The position numbers and the translations under genes are program-made. Under the pieces are notes generated by a model. It was not told the DNA's origin, did not search any database, and saw only the letters and a list, made by a program, of their open reading frames with translations. This document shows positions 12,141-23,881 of a stretch of 64,000 nucleotides of DNA, piece after piece. The stretch is from positions 2,108,001 through 2,172,000 of the forward strand of contig JBBPUQ010000009.1 of the NCBI GenBank assembly GCA_038501195.1. Reading direction: 5' to 3'. This DNA comes from Nemania diffusa. Lineage: Eukaryota > Ascomycota > Sordariomycetes > Xylariales > Xylariaceae. Positions within the stretch are counted from its first letter, which is position 1. Each line of letters begins with the position of its first letter.

Positions 12141-14662
12141 GTCTTATTTCCCACTATGCCACGAACTATGTAGATTTTAAAGATGACAGAGTTGAGCGAG
12201 TAAGGACAGAACGAAAGTCGGCTATCTACACAGTCGGATGGACATGGCTGCTTTGAAATACCACTACATCAGGCCTTCCCATATCCCATGCGCGAACCAG
12301 TTGCCTTCAACCGTCAATGTCTCAAACCCGACAGCTTGGGACGACCCAAGTGATTGGGATATGTCATACTGCAAGAAAGCGACCCGACAACACGGGGCAG
12401 CGCTATTGAAGCCCGCAAAGAGCTGAGACAGATCCCGGCAGGATTCGGTATCACCTGTCGTATTTGGAATGCAGTGTGCGTATAAACAAGTATTGACTGG
12501 GTTGGTAAGTAGGTGTCTAGTACCTCGTCGAGTCGACTTCTTCAGACCCAGCGGTTCGGTACACTACTGCGCTGCACGGCACTATCCAGTAAGGAGCCAG
12601 CTTCGACCCGCTATCCTGCATGTCAGCGTGGATGGATCCGTTCAGTCGGGAATCCCCCGTAGCCCGAGGGCTTGGGTCTGACCACCTCATCAGCCATGTT
12701 CCATTGCTAGTGGATATTTTTGTCCTTGACCGTAGCGGAACAGGAGCCGGTGGCTTTGAGGGCGGGCGGTGTGACGGAACATGGAGGGATACGACAGCTA
12801 GGTAGAAGCCACACCGGCGAATATCATTGGCGCAGTAAAAGAGGATTAATTAGCAAGATGCAACTTCAAGAGTCGTCTAAAGCAACCCTCCCCCTCCCTC
12901 TTCTACCGTCACCTCTTCCCCCCCCCCCTCCTACCCTCCTACTTCCCCCCCTTAGAGGTGCATCTGGTCATGAAGGATTATCTAAAAGTCATCCGATCTA
13001 ATACCTAAGATCCACTCGCTCCGGCACATACCTATTACGTATACTGTTTCGCAGAAGCGGGCTTAACGCTCTTTGGAGTTGCCAAGATGATACTATCTAT
13101 ATAGCGACTAGATTACGTTCCTAGACTAGGATCATACAGATCTTAAATTACACCCTGTAGGTGCCATAATATGACCAGGCATTCTAGATGATACTAATTT
13201 GTAATAAACAAACCCGTTATTCACAGTTCTCTCATCCGACATGCAATCTCGCCGCTACACTAACGCAGAGATAGGACTGCAAGATAGTTAGGGGTTTCCA
13301 TAACATTTTATATCTACGTATGAGATGGTTGTGGTTGTGGTAAAACCTGTAGCCTTATCTTTGTTACCTTGCATAAAAGGTTCTACTCAACTGTTACTTG
13401 TTGAGTAGAGGACAAAGTGCTTGTTTATATATATGGGAGTAGGAAGTTGAGTAGTCGATGTAGATCTGATCTGAGGAACTAGGTTACCAAGAATATCTAC
13501 ATCAGAGTCTTCTGTAGGCTGCAACCATCTTAGGGCCTTGTCAAGAAGCTATGGCACACAGGACCTAGAGGTGTTTGTTTGAAGCAGTTGGGGAGATGTC
13601 TATCCATAGCTATGACTAACAGACTACCTATGTAACCTGTAAGCTTAATAACCGTTCTTATATATTTAGGATTTTTTATACTATTAAGTGTGCAGAATTG
13701 CATGATCATCGCACGCACGAAGATATCTATATTAGTACTTATCACCTTGATATATCCATGAACAATAAAACACAACGTTAGTTATATCATCTAGCGATTT
13801 ATCTCTACGTCCTTACAGCTTTCCATTTCGTACATGGATACGACAGACTATCGGAGGGCACCTAGAAAAGCCCTTGTTACCTAGAAATCCTTGGAATACC
13901 TCAACCTCGAAAATGGTGCTTTATTATACTTCGGTAAAGGTGAATAGCTGAAACTTAGTTTACGTGTGTGAAGCAACTATATTTTTACTTCAACAATGAG
14001 ATCACCGAAAGTTCAAGCTACTTGAGGATTAGAATTCGGCGTATCATTTGACCACGTCTCTCTTCATTACGATCCGGCCACGGCCACTTATCCTTGATGC
14101 AAACCCCTCCACTTTTGCCTTTATAGTTTTCCTATGAACTCTCTACTCAGATACTTCCTCTTAGACGCGTACTAGCAGTAACACCTTAATACTGGTGCTG
14201 CCGAAAGTTTACTAATAAAGTCTCTTCTGTAGCTCCCTAGTATAAAGGGCTTATATGTACCAGAGGGGCAGATGGTATATCAAGACTGCCCCGGTTTATC
14301 CTATCGGACTGACACTCACAACTCCAACTCTCATCCATGGCTATATCGAGATCCTATGTATTCATTTGCTATTCTCTCTTAAGGGATATCATTTACGCCA
14401 GAATCAAGGTTGGTATTTATTGAAAAAGTCCTATGCTATGGCCTAGTGCATATATTAATTTATTATAGTTAATACTTCCTCCAGTTGAAGGTTAAGAAAT
14501 CACTGAATCATTCTAGTTTCAAACCTGAACTAGCAACGAGACATATTACGTATAAGTCTTGAGCCTCGTTATCCAGGCTACACGACCCGACAGATTTTGT
14601 TTATCCCCTCAGCTTCGCGGAAATACCAATTTTCCTCTCGGGTATATCAACCCAAAGACAAA
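12141..14662. other. Intergenic stretch with a pyrimidine-rich tract
   Basis: No supported gene in 2.5 kb. A C/T-rich tract lies at about 12885-12952 with runs of nine to ten C. The rest is moderately AT-rich with short ORFs only, none with family motifs. Confidence 0.45.
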
Positions 14663-15478
14663 ATGGAAGCCGATGCATCCGCCGCCACGGGCGCCCAAGC
14701 CACTGGCACTGGTGGAAATGCCGCTGGATATTTCGGGCGTGGAATCCGCGCTCTACATCTCAGCCGCATTCGGAGTGTGATGAATGCTAGGGAGTGGGAG
14801 TCACAGCTTATTCCACTCGATGCTCTTTTAGAAGTTCGCCATAATCCTGGCATTGACAAATACGATTTCGAAATAATGCTCTTGGCTGAAGACTGGACCA
14901 GGCGTCTTTCGCTACTTGAGGGCGGATATTTATCCGGTAGCCTCTGGACTTTGGCGTCGATCCATCTCAACCACGTCATAAGGAGGTGTCATGAGGTTCT
15001 TTCGACAAGTCTTCTAGACGCTAGCGAACCCAGAGATTCTAATTCAGGTTCCGGCCTAGATAACATAGGACAAGGAGACGTACTAGCTGGCCTTCGAAAA
15101 GCCCGCGTAGTCATTTGCGAGTTATCATACTTCGGATTTGGGATATGGGTTGAGAATTTTTACAAAGAGGGATATTTGACACTCCCTCCACACCAGGGCT
15201 CTTTTAATGTAGACTTTGAGGTGATGGGCATCGAGTGGATCTTTAGAGACGACGGATGGGAGGTGAGACATCAGTGGATCGTTTCTTCATTAGATCTGCT
15301 ATTTCCTGGTATATCGCCCGAGGAGCTTCGCAGACGTGATCTACGGAGGGAGCATCAACAGAACCGTTTACGCTTCATCGGCGAGTGGGCCTGGGCCGAA
15401 GAAGAAGAGGAAGAAGATATTCCCAGTGAACTCGACCTTGGAGATCTTTCATGGACACTGTCATTGGAGGAGTGGTAA
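14663..15478 (+). CDS. Hypothetical protein, 271 aa
   Basis: Not recognised. Single-exon ORF; the first ATG in frame is at 14663 and the stop is TAA at 15476-15478. The N-terminus is Ala/Gly/Thr-rich (about 1-28). The middle is helical and Trp-rich (for example AEDWTRRL, LWTLASIHLNHVIRRCHEVL, VENFYKEGYLTLPP). The C-terminus is basic (PEELRRRDLRREHQQNRLR), followed by an acidic run (AEEEEEED) and a last block LGDLSWTLSLEEW. No signal peptide or membrane span. The length and the charge-patterned, non-repetitive sequence argue for a real protein-coding gene, perhaps lineage-restricted. A short related fragment at 10801-10826 suggests a small family. Confidence 0.6.
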   Translation: MEADASAATGAQATGTGGNAAGYFGRGIRALHLSRIRSVMNAREWESQLIPLDALLEVRHNPGIDKYDFEIMLLAEDWTRRLSLLEGGYLSGSLWTLASIHLNHVIRRCHEVLSTSLLDASEPRDSNSGSGLDNIGQGDVLAGLRKARVVICELSYFGFGIWVENFYKEGYLTLPPHQGSFNVDFEVMGIEWIFRDDGWEVRHQWIVSSLDLLFPGISPEELRRRDLRREHQQNRLRFIGEWAWAEEEEEEDIPSELDLGDLSWTLSLEEW

Positions 15479-16159
15479 GGTACTCCATAACTAGACGAGT
15501 TGGAGGCTAGAGTAATAGTACTAGTAATTCAGGAGGCGGCGAGTCCGGTGTTGCTGATGTCTGACGATCTAGATGAAAATCGATCACCGACGAGCTTAGA
15601 TTCCGCTGCGATGGGACCGGCAAATATATTCCTCTCAATTCATGAATTATGACTTCTCTTAATGACTCACTCCGTGTTGATTGAAGTGGCGTAGAGCAGA
15701 GCGCTAGTATGCGAACTCAGATGAAACAGCTCTACGGCGGCTAGACGCAGCAAGCTAGCTAGAGGCACGATTACGAGATTGCGAGCCGTTCCGTAGTATC
15801 GAATAGAGACGATTCATTAGCAGAGAAGCCTGTACGTGACGAAGCTGGTGACCGATCTCCCAAAATGCCTTGGGGTGTTTCTGATTGGAGCCTTCATACC
15901 CGGAGCAACCTGGTCCCGGATGACACCGCAGTTCGTATGGCACAATCCTGTTGTGTAGTGCGGCATGCCTTTGCCTTCCTATGAGTGATTGCTAATACAG
16001 ACGTTTTATGCAGCAGCTATCTCTATCTGTTAGAAATACACCTTTAGGAAGAAGACCAATAATTGACCGGTCACGCCAAACTTTTAGCGCAGTGGTTTTT
16101 TCTAACACTATCTATGGTTGAGATTCTCCGTTAGTAGATGCAGATAGTAAATTGCAATA

Positions 16160-16675
16160 GTGGTACCTACCTACTCTAGATAGGTACGCAATAAAGCTGG
16201 TATTGGGGTGGAGGGGAGCTAGTGCTGCTATACAGGTACCTACCTAACCTATGTAGGTATCTGGCGAAGTCGGGGCGAATTGGGTCAGGTGGGCTTCCTT
16301 CAACGCTGCCTCCTCGTAGTGGAGTGGAATTCTACCTAGCCACGGTACTGGCGATATCGGTCCTAGAAATGCACGTTTAAACCTCAAAGTTGTTAGGTTT
16401 TAATATAATATTAGTTTACGCAACAGTATCTACAAGAGGGTGTGTAGGCGACCTGAAGCGGGGCTCTAGCGAGTAACCATCGAGCATGTCTGCGCATGCA
16501 TGCGCGATAGGTGGTTAAATAGCTCAGTAACTATTTAGCGCTGTACCACCAACCACTACCTAGATCCCTATATACCTATATCATATAGTATAATATTAGA
16601 GGCTAGGTAACTAAGGTAGGCATGTACCTAGATAGATTTATCTATTTATCTAGTAGGTACCTACTGTATTGGCGA
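16160..16675. repeat. Cluster of TAGGTACCTA palindromic microrepeats
   Basis: GTACCTACC, TAGGTACC, TACCTAGAT and their inverses recur many times, irregularly spaced, around 16164-16190, 16234-16262 and 16556-16668. Similar clusters occur at 8905-8925 and 63739-63905. They do not form a tandem array of fixed unit, so they look like scattered self-complementary words and not a classical satellite. Confidence 0.55.
16492..16505. repeat. Perfect 14 bp palindrome GCGCATGCATGCGC
   Basis: The sequence equals its own reverse complement over 14 bp and sits in an otherwise AT-rich intergenic stretch. It could be a dimer-binding site or chance; no second copy was noticed. Confidence 0.5.
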
Positions 16676-17668
16676 AAAGCCCAGACCTATCTAACGGAAA
16701 GTAGTTAAGTTCCCGTACCTGATCGCCCTAGAATAAGCCCCGAGACAAGACATAAGCGTCCTGGGCGAGAAGAATAAGCTTTTTGTTTTGCTTGTATCGA
16801 TCGCAACAGAGTGACGACTCCTCGGTCAGTCAATTAGGTATGTAGAGCTGTCTAAGCTACATAGCTTGTCATATCATTGGAAGTCAGTGGTGGCTGTGCT
16901 GGAGCATCGTCATCAGACTGGTGAGCGTGTTGTCGCTAATGCAAGCAGTTGCTGCGGCTGAGAACCTTTGCAAGGCATATTCTTTAGAGCCATACCTAGA
17001 GGGGAAAATGCATAGAAGCTGTGGAACATCTCTAGTTCCCCCCAGCCACCATGTAAGTAAGCCCTTTGTTCCTTTCCTCCCGGCTATCCAATTGATCACT
17101 CATCATTCGATAGTGACCGTTATCTTCCGGCTCAGCTCGGGATACGCCGCCGCGGGGGTGCCTGGCTATCAACACCTCCGCACGCAAGTGACACTCATAT
17201 CTTGGCTAACGAATGAATTTATAGCGTAGCCGCTCCATAAGGTTGCATTAGGAAGGTCTCGCCGCAAATCGAGTCCCATTGCTTCGATGCGTAAGATGAT
17301 ATCTCATATACGGCGTGTTGAATAGCGCTAACTTGTCGTGGTCTGGGGAAAATATGCGCTAAAGATGCGGTTATAGATTACTATAGGTACATATATACCT
17401 GTTTGTTAATGCGCCTGCAGGATGCCTGTCGGTGATCCAATTCGGAAACGTCCCTAGTCAAACGTCCCAGGAGTCTCTCACAAGTCATGTGGTAGGTAGG
17501 TAATCTACTCACGTATGCGTACTTCATCTATAAAGCCAAGACCTAGCACTGCAGACAACAAAGAAAGAGAAGCCTAAACACTACAACTTTGACACATGCG
17601 ATTACGAGCAATTATTCTAAACCGTCCATTTACTTTCTTTGCGGCCGCACACTCAGTCTATTGTTGCC

Positions 17669-20319
17669 ATGGGCAAGCTGGAGAAGGCCTTGAGCGACAA
17701 GGAGCCATCCAAGGGAGGGGATGTTGCACCACCAAGTTATGATGCCCCTGGCAAGAGCATATCTGCTGAAGACATCGACCAGCTTAACTCGGCATTTTCC
17801 TCTCTCTCGGTTCCTTTAATTGCCAAGGAACTCACTATAGACACATGCTTGGCCCACTTGAAGCTTCTCTTCGCCTTTCAGAACCTGAAGGAGACGATTG
17901 GATACACCGATGGCATTTGGCAAATCTACGACAGTCGGCTGTTTCCAAATGACAAGGGTGTCCATGTATCACAGAGCACCGAGAAGCTTGACGATGAAAC
18001 TACGAAGAATCTGTCTTTCCTCCGAGAAAAGCGATGGGCACTCTTTGTTGCTAGAGCTGCCGATCGATACGAAGCCTGGTGGAACAGCTTCCCTAACGAC
18101 CCTCTGACCGAGAATAACATGTGCGAGGATAATCAAAGATACACACGTTTTGCCTCAGATACCCCCCCGAAACTCGATAGCTTTGCCTGGGATGACAACA
18201 TGCTACCACCCCTTGGTAAGGAGCTTATATCCCAGACTATTATAACAACTACTAACCTCCCTACAGACGTCCTCATGGTCTGGCACGCACACATGCTTAA
18301 CCCCAGAGCCTATTCTGAGGACTGTATGCGACGGGGTCTTAGAGAGCTCTGGCACCTTGGTATGCCGTGGCAACTTGTCAATAATGCGATCGACACCAAC
18401 TTCAACTACGGCGTGTCGTCTGCGTGCATGGCTAGATGGGAGGAGACAACGAAAAGGAAATGGGATAACATAGATGACCCATTTACCAAAATCCTTCCAC
18501 CGTGTCCCGAGTGCCAGACGGAGAACGAAGTTCCATGGTCTACGTGCGGTATGCCGGAAGACTCACATAACATACTCCCTTCAATCGTGGGAGAGGGTTA
18601 TGGCGATGCTGATTTTAAGACAAACTGTGCCACCTGCGGCAAAATGCTCAAAAGAGATCACCTTGAGGTCTCCAAGTTCGCCGCTGATGTGAAAAGACTT
18701 CTATCTCACGAGCATCCGATGCCAGGCACGCTCCTAGATAATAGGACCGGGTGTGCGAAACCCCTTCCACTGCAGGGAAATTCGAGGGATAGACATCAGC
18801 GTACATTCCCAAACCGCCTTATCCGATATAACCTCAGAAGTCAATTATACGACCCCCAACCTGCTTCAATGGATGCTGTTCGCGTAATCATCGAGCGGGC
18901 ACTTGCCGACACCAACACAATTAAAGAAGTTGATCACGTAGAAGGGAAGGACAAGAACAAAACTTATCGCCTTGGCCAGGAAGCTCGAGTCCAAGTGAGA
19001 AAGATGATGTCGAGATACTGGGGAAACAGCTCCCCCTTTGCTCTCGAGCTGGGAGGCGCTGTCTTGCGGCAAGGAATCTTCACCGAGAAAATGTACAAGG
19101 TATGTCTGTTACCTCTCGTCTACCCCGCCTGACTTGTCTTCTCACCTCACCGTCGATAGATGGACTGGCTTCATAGCCCCGCCGCACGCGAAACGATGAC
19201 TCGCCTCATAGAGAAGTACTGGCGATTCATCGACATCATGGGAAAATACACAACTCGGATTGCCGTCCCGACTCTCGATGTTGACCTTGCATGGCATACC
19301 CATCAGCTTAGTCCTGCTAGCTATTACAAGTGGATGTGCTCAAAAACAGGTAGATTCATTGACCACGACGATAAGATCGATGAGACCAAACTATCCACCG
19401 CGTTCGAATGGACTAGCGGGGTTTACCAGCAGCTCTACGGGGAGGTGTACTCGGAATGTACTTGCTGGTATTGCGAGTCCGTGCGGACCACTCATACTTC
19501 TAGCGTAGCCGAGAGGCTACCTATTTTCAAGAGCGAGAAGGGAAAAGGTATGTATCATCTCCCACGCATCGTAAGCCTGTAGATTACTGACCGGCGATTC
19601 TTGCGCATATCTAGCTTCGGACAATTTCTACAAATCCGGTCGCGCAGCGCTCTGCCCTCCCGACAACAGCGCGCACATCTCGTCGCACAACGCGGTACGG
19701 CTCACGGAAGACGGCTCGATACGCTCCAAGATTCACCAACGCCTCTATCTGTTGCAGCAGAGACGGCTGGAGGACAACTACGAGAAGGCCAGGAGACGGG
19801 CGAAGAGAAAGGGCCGTGACCTGCCCCCCCGAGACGACTACTACTACTATTACTGGGGCTCCCCCTACCTACTCTACGCCCCATTCGTCTACCCCGCCTA
19901 CGTCGTCTGCCCGGTCTACTACGACACAAACACCGCCGCTGCCGGTACTGGGTTCTATGGTGCCTGTGCTACCGGCACATGCGGTAGCACGGTAGCTGCG
20001 GGAGCGTGCGGAGGCGCAGCGGCTGGCGCGTGTTCTGGAGGAGGCACTGAGTTTTCGGCTGTCAGTGTAAGTCGAATCACCAACATCTTGATGCTTGAGC
20101 CAACATAAGTGGGAACGAGGCCGAAACTAACATAGACTACTAGTGTGGTTCTTCAAGCGGCGCTGCCTGCGGAGGAGGCGGCAGTGGTGGTGGTGGCGGT
20201 GGCTGCGGAGGAGGTGGTGGCTGCGGAGGAGGCGGCGGTGTAAGTCCCTATCTCCCCATTCATCCCCATTAACAGCAAGTACTAATGGAATCTATGTAAA
20301 TTAGTGTGGCGGCGGCTGA
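17669..20319 (+). CDS. Glycine-rich domain-containing protein (DUF1399/GRDP family)
   Basis: Exons: 17669-18215, 18267-19099, 19160-19547, 19615-20066, 20144-20239, 20305-20319; 776 residues. The first intron is 51 bp and stop-free, so it can be read through, but splicing it restores the family sequence PPLDVLMVWHAHMLNPRAY, hence it is called an intron. Family marks: the two histidine blocks VLMVWHAHMLNPR and VDLAWHTHQLSPASYYKW, the block FWEFI-like RLIEKYWRFIDIMG, and CxxC pairs (PCPECQTENEVPW; NCATCGKM). The C-terminus changes to a basic segment, a run DYYYYYWGSPYLLY, then an Ala/Gly/Cys-rich and finally Gly/Cys repeat tail. Plant members (GRDP1/2) act in stress and development; the role in fungi is not established. 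Soluble, no signal peptide. The start ATG 17669 has context GCCATGG. Confidence 0.88.
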
Positions 20320-20675
20320 AAGAGTCATCTATGACGATCATACACAGCTATGGGCCATGACTTTCATATGAGTTTTCTTCATTTGCTACGTGTATACATG
20401 GCTTAGCCATATGGTATCATATGTTGATCAATAATTACGACCGGAATGTCTACTAACGAATTCTACTCTCATAGCATATAGCGAAGTTGTGTTACTTAGC
20501 AATATATGTATTTCAGGAGTCGTCTCGTGATGTATCGAGTACTAGTTCGAATATCTAATAGTCCTGGTTTCAACATCTTTGCCATCAGGCCTACCATCAC
20601 ATGTTCCATTAACGCCAAGTATAGTAGCCTTAGAACCTGTGCCCAACCCACCACGTATGAGAATTCATAGATGCG
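20320..20675. other. Convergent 3' region
   Basis: Short gap between two convergent genes; it should contain both 3' UTRs. AT-rich, no gene and no clear terminator structure seen. Confidence 0.45.
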
Positions 20676-21858
20676 TTAAGGCGGTCCCAGCCGCTGGTAC
20701 GTATACGACAACCCAACAATAGGAGATTCGGGGGCCGTATCCGGCCTAGGTCCCAGGACAGAACTAGCTATGCTAGTGTTGTTCGCTTCCAACTCGGACT
20801 TCTGCTGCACGTATACCCCTACCGAATTAGGTATCCCGGCTGTACCCTCAAGCTCGGGTTTCCACACGTATATCCCGGCTCCGTAGTCCCCGGTCTGGGG
20901 CCCCTCAGACTCGACTGGTAGTTCGGCCATAGGAGGCGTGGGTGGGAGTCTCTTCTGTGTCTGTAGTGCTGCCTTTATTTCTATTCTTTCGGGCGCTGAT
21001 GGCACTGAGTCTAAAGGTTGCTGGCGCCTGAGAATTCGCTTCCGGCGGTAGCGGATCAGGAGAATACAGCCGAGAATGAACGATATCAGCGCGATGCTTA
21101 CACCGACCGCAATTTTGATACTTAAATAGCCGTCTTGTTTCGCTTGATATGAGCTAGAAGTATGTGAACTTTCTGAAATACTTGAGGTACTTGAAGTACC
21201 CGAAGGATTTGAAAGAACCAGAGTAGAGCTGGCAAGGCTAGATTGAGCAGCGGATTGTTGGATGAGACGGACAGGATAGGCCGAAACATATAGTGTCGTT
21301 CCGTCTGCTGCTGAGAAGCTAGTCGAATCATATATGGTGCCTAAGGCTGAGGAGACTGCACCTAAAAATCCTACCCCTATTGTCTCAGTCCCATAGCAAT
21401 ATGTCCCATCGAATGTTAAACCACTAGTATATTAATATCAGTCGCCGAAACCATGTAATGAACAGGAACCAAACCCACCTGGGACAACAAATGAATGCGC
21501 CTCCAATGCTAGTGTCAGTTGTCATATCATCGGGACAGAATAGCCCCGGATTATAGTTATAAATTCCATCCACAGAGCCGTCATACCACGTAGTGGTTTC
21601 TGGCAAGCATTGTATTGTAGGATATTCTGGGCCGCCATGGGTGGTGTAATAGAGTAGGAGCGGGTAATAGTATCCATAACATTCCCCGGGGTTGCAGAAA
21701 GTTATGTAGGGAGTACTGCACTCGGGAGGTGGCGTGAATATCGAGGTGAGCGGAGGAGTTGTTGCAGTAGACGATACCTGTATGCTTGAACTTGTGGATG
21801 TAGAACTAGGCCCGGACTCCACAGACCTAATGGTAGAATATGAATAATCGAGCCTCAT
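20676..21858 (-). CDS. Single-pass membrane protein with Ser/Thr-rich ectodomain, uncharacterised fungal family
   Basis: Exons 21858-21479 and 21423-20676 joined across a 55 bp intron (donor GTGGGT, acceptor ACTAG) give 375 residues. The N-terminal region is Ser/Thr-rich (1-45), followed by a cysteine-containing ectodomain (about 45-175: TPPPECSTPYITFCNPGECYG, NPGLFCPDD, FICCPSGLTFDGTYCYG). A Ser/Thr stalk leads to one membrane helix (about 235-255, SIKIAVGVSISFILGCILLI) with a basic stop-transfer RYRRKRILRR. The cytosolic tail is Pro-rich with PPTPP and ends YTYQRLGPP. This layout is common in Pezizomycotina wall-facing membrane proteins of unknown role. No signal peptide is seen; either it inserts by its helix or an upstream exon is missed. 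Function is not assigned. Confidence 0.72.
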
Positions 21859-23881
21859 AATGTATTCCAGTCATCGTAAAGACACTAGCCTCACCGCTGT
21901 CCGCAGAATGAGAGAGAAAAAGAGAATTCACAACTGGACATTAGCTGACATAGTCCCAGAGAAAACCTGGGGAGCCAGGCGCGTAGATTATGAACCCGCA
22001 TGCCAAACCCCCTTCGCAACTGTCATTATACATTCGAGTCCAGGCAGTTAAGTCGAAACTCTTCCGAGCCTGTTTCATACCAGAGCTCTACACCCTGACT
22101 CTCCTGGGCTGGGTGCGTGAAAGTAGCAATCCTAGCACTGAACGTCCAATGACGGTAGGAGACCCCAAGCCCAAAGGATTCACCGCAACCCTACTTACAC
22201 GACGATAGGTCCCCGCCACCGGCCAATACACCTCCAGGCGGACGCGGAGACCTTCCCCAAACCTATATCTAACATAGATTTTCCGGCAGCGCTGTATCTG
22301 ATATTAGCCACTTGATTATCTAGGTATTCTGAGATTGCCGCGCATTCTGAGGGACGAAGGTTATGCCAAGTACCGATTCGTGGGGGCGGTTCCATTAACG
22401 GGTCTACCCGCCGCTAGCTACCATACGCATATTATATGGGTACCTATTGCATCCGGGTCACTGGGCTTGTGTAGGTTCTATACAGGTAGGTACTATTTCC
22501 ACTATGTTAGTGAGTTGATGAGGGTGCGCGAGATCTAATGATGCAATGTCCAACAATCGAGGCCACGAGTGTAATCATGTAAAATCTCAACTCACTTGTT
22601 GGCGCCAACCTCAAACGACTGAGACGTTATCTAGGCTCCAGCTTAAATAAGGTTACGCAAGCAGCCATTCCGGGGAGATTTGATTTCTAAGACAAGGAGG
22701 TAACACAGTTGAGAAACTCCTCTAGTAGGACTTGCTTTATTCGGTATTGAACAGTTGAGTAATAGCGTGTGTAGTTGCGATATTAAACTAGCCTTTACGT
22801 TTAGTACTCGACCAAAAATGAACGAACGACTATTGTTCTTTCCATTTCACTTCGTATTAACCTTTAGAAGGAATAATGCTATGTCATAACCTAAATGGGT
22901 AGTGGGTTCGCACCGAAGAGCATCGGCGGGGTGTATTCGTTATGTGAAGGTCTTGGCATGGCTTTGCCGCTGTGACCTTATATACGTAGATCTATTGCAG
23001 GACCAAGGTTGGCGAGCAGAAGTGCCTACACCGACATCCGACCTTTTCATGATCCAGTTTTCAAAATGAAGGATAGGTAGGGTTTATAATCCGATCTCAA
23101 TTATTGTTAATCCCCTTTCCTTATACTGTGGCAAACCAGCCAAATACCACCCTCCATCATAATTGGCCCCAGACACGTCATCACCTTTAATAAATTATAA
23201 TCTAGATAGGTGGTATTCATATCTGAAGTCTGAAGCAGCGGAGAAAGAAAGACCTCGCCCCGCAGGGGCCAAATGTATAACAGGTGCTAAACGGAACTGC
23301 ATTGAAGTGAAGACAACGCTAGTGGGCTGAGAGGCACATCAGAAAATTTAAATTAAATATTCTGTAAAAGAAGATACCTTTGGCTTGACTCTCAGTTAAA
23401 ATTATGCATTAAGTCTAGACTAGACTAGGTCAATAGAGTGGGGCGGATATAGGTTTACGGCGTTAAGTGCCAGCTGTGGGCCACCGTAGGCACCTACCGT
23501 ATCTACTCACTTTCTTCTCTGTCATACAAGGTTCTTTTCTTGCGAGGCACTTCACTCCTTTCCTGAACAGAACGGAAACTAACGTGCTAAAGAAAATATC
23601 GCAATTTTCATTAGGCATTCAAGAATCTAATTAGCTAGCCGAGTTATCTCTTCTGGCCCCCACAGCTAACGAGGGATGCGTGCGCGCTCAAGCTACAGAC
23701 ACAAAATCGCAATCTGATTCCCCTACGCTTCTTGACCCATATTGAGAAATTCAAAGCTAAGCTATTCTAGAGAAGGTGAGTATCCCCCTAATCGGCCTAC
23801 ATAGGCATCCCTTCCATGCCAGGGAGCGAAGTGAGCCCTAGGAAGAAGAACATGTCAGTAATTATCGTTCAAAACATGGAT
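21859..23881. other. Intergenic stretch, 2 kb
   Basis: No supported gene. Short ORFs at 21860-22538 have no motif. The left part should be the promoter side of the membrane-protein gene, the right part the 3' side of the DUF1996 gene. Confidence 0.45.

Larger units (their letters stand above)
15479..17668. other. Intergenic stretch rich in TAGGTACCTA-type palindromic words
   Basis: No supported gene in 2.2 kb. From about 16160 to 16680 the sequence is crowded with overlapping words such as GTACCTACC, TAGGTACC and CCTAGATAG, and it contains a perfect 14 bp palindrome at 16492-16505. The right end (about 17500-17668) should hold the promoter and 5' UTR of the glycine-rich-domain gene. Confidence 0.5.
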
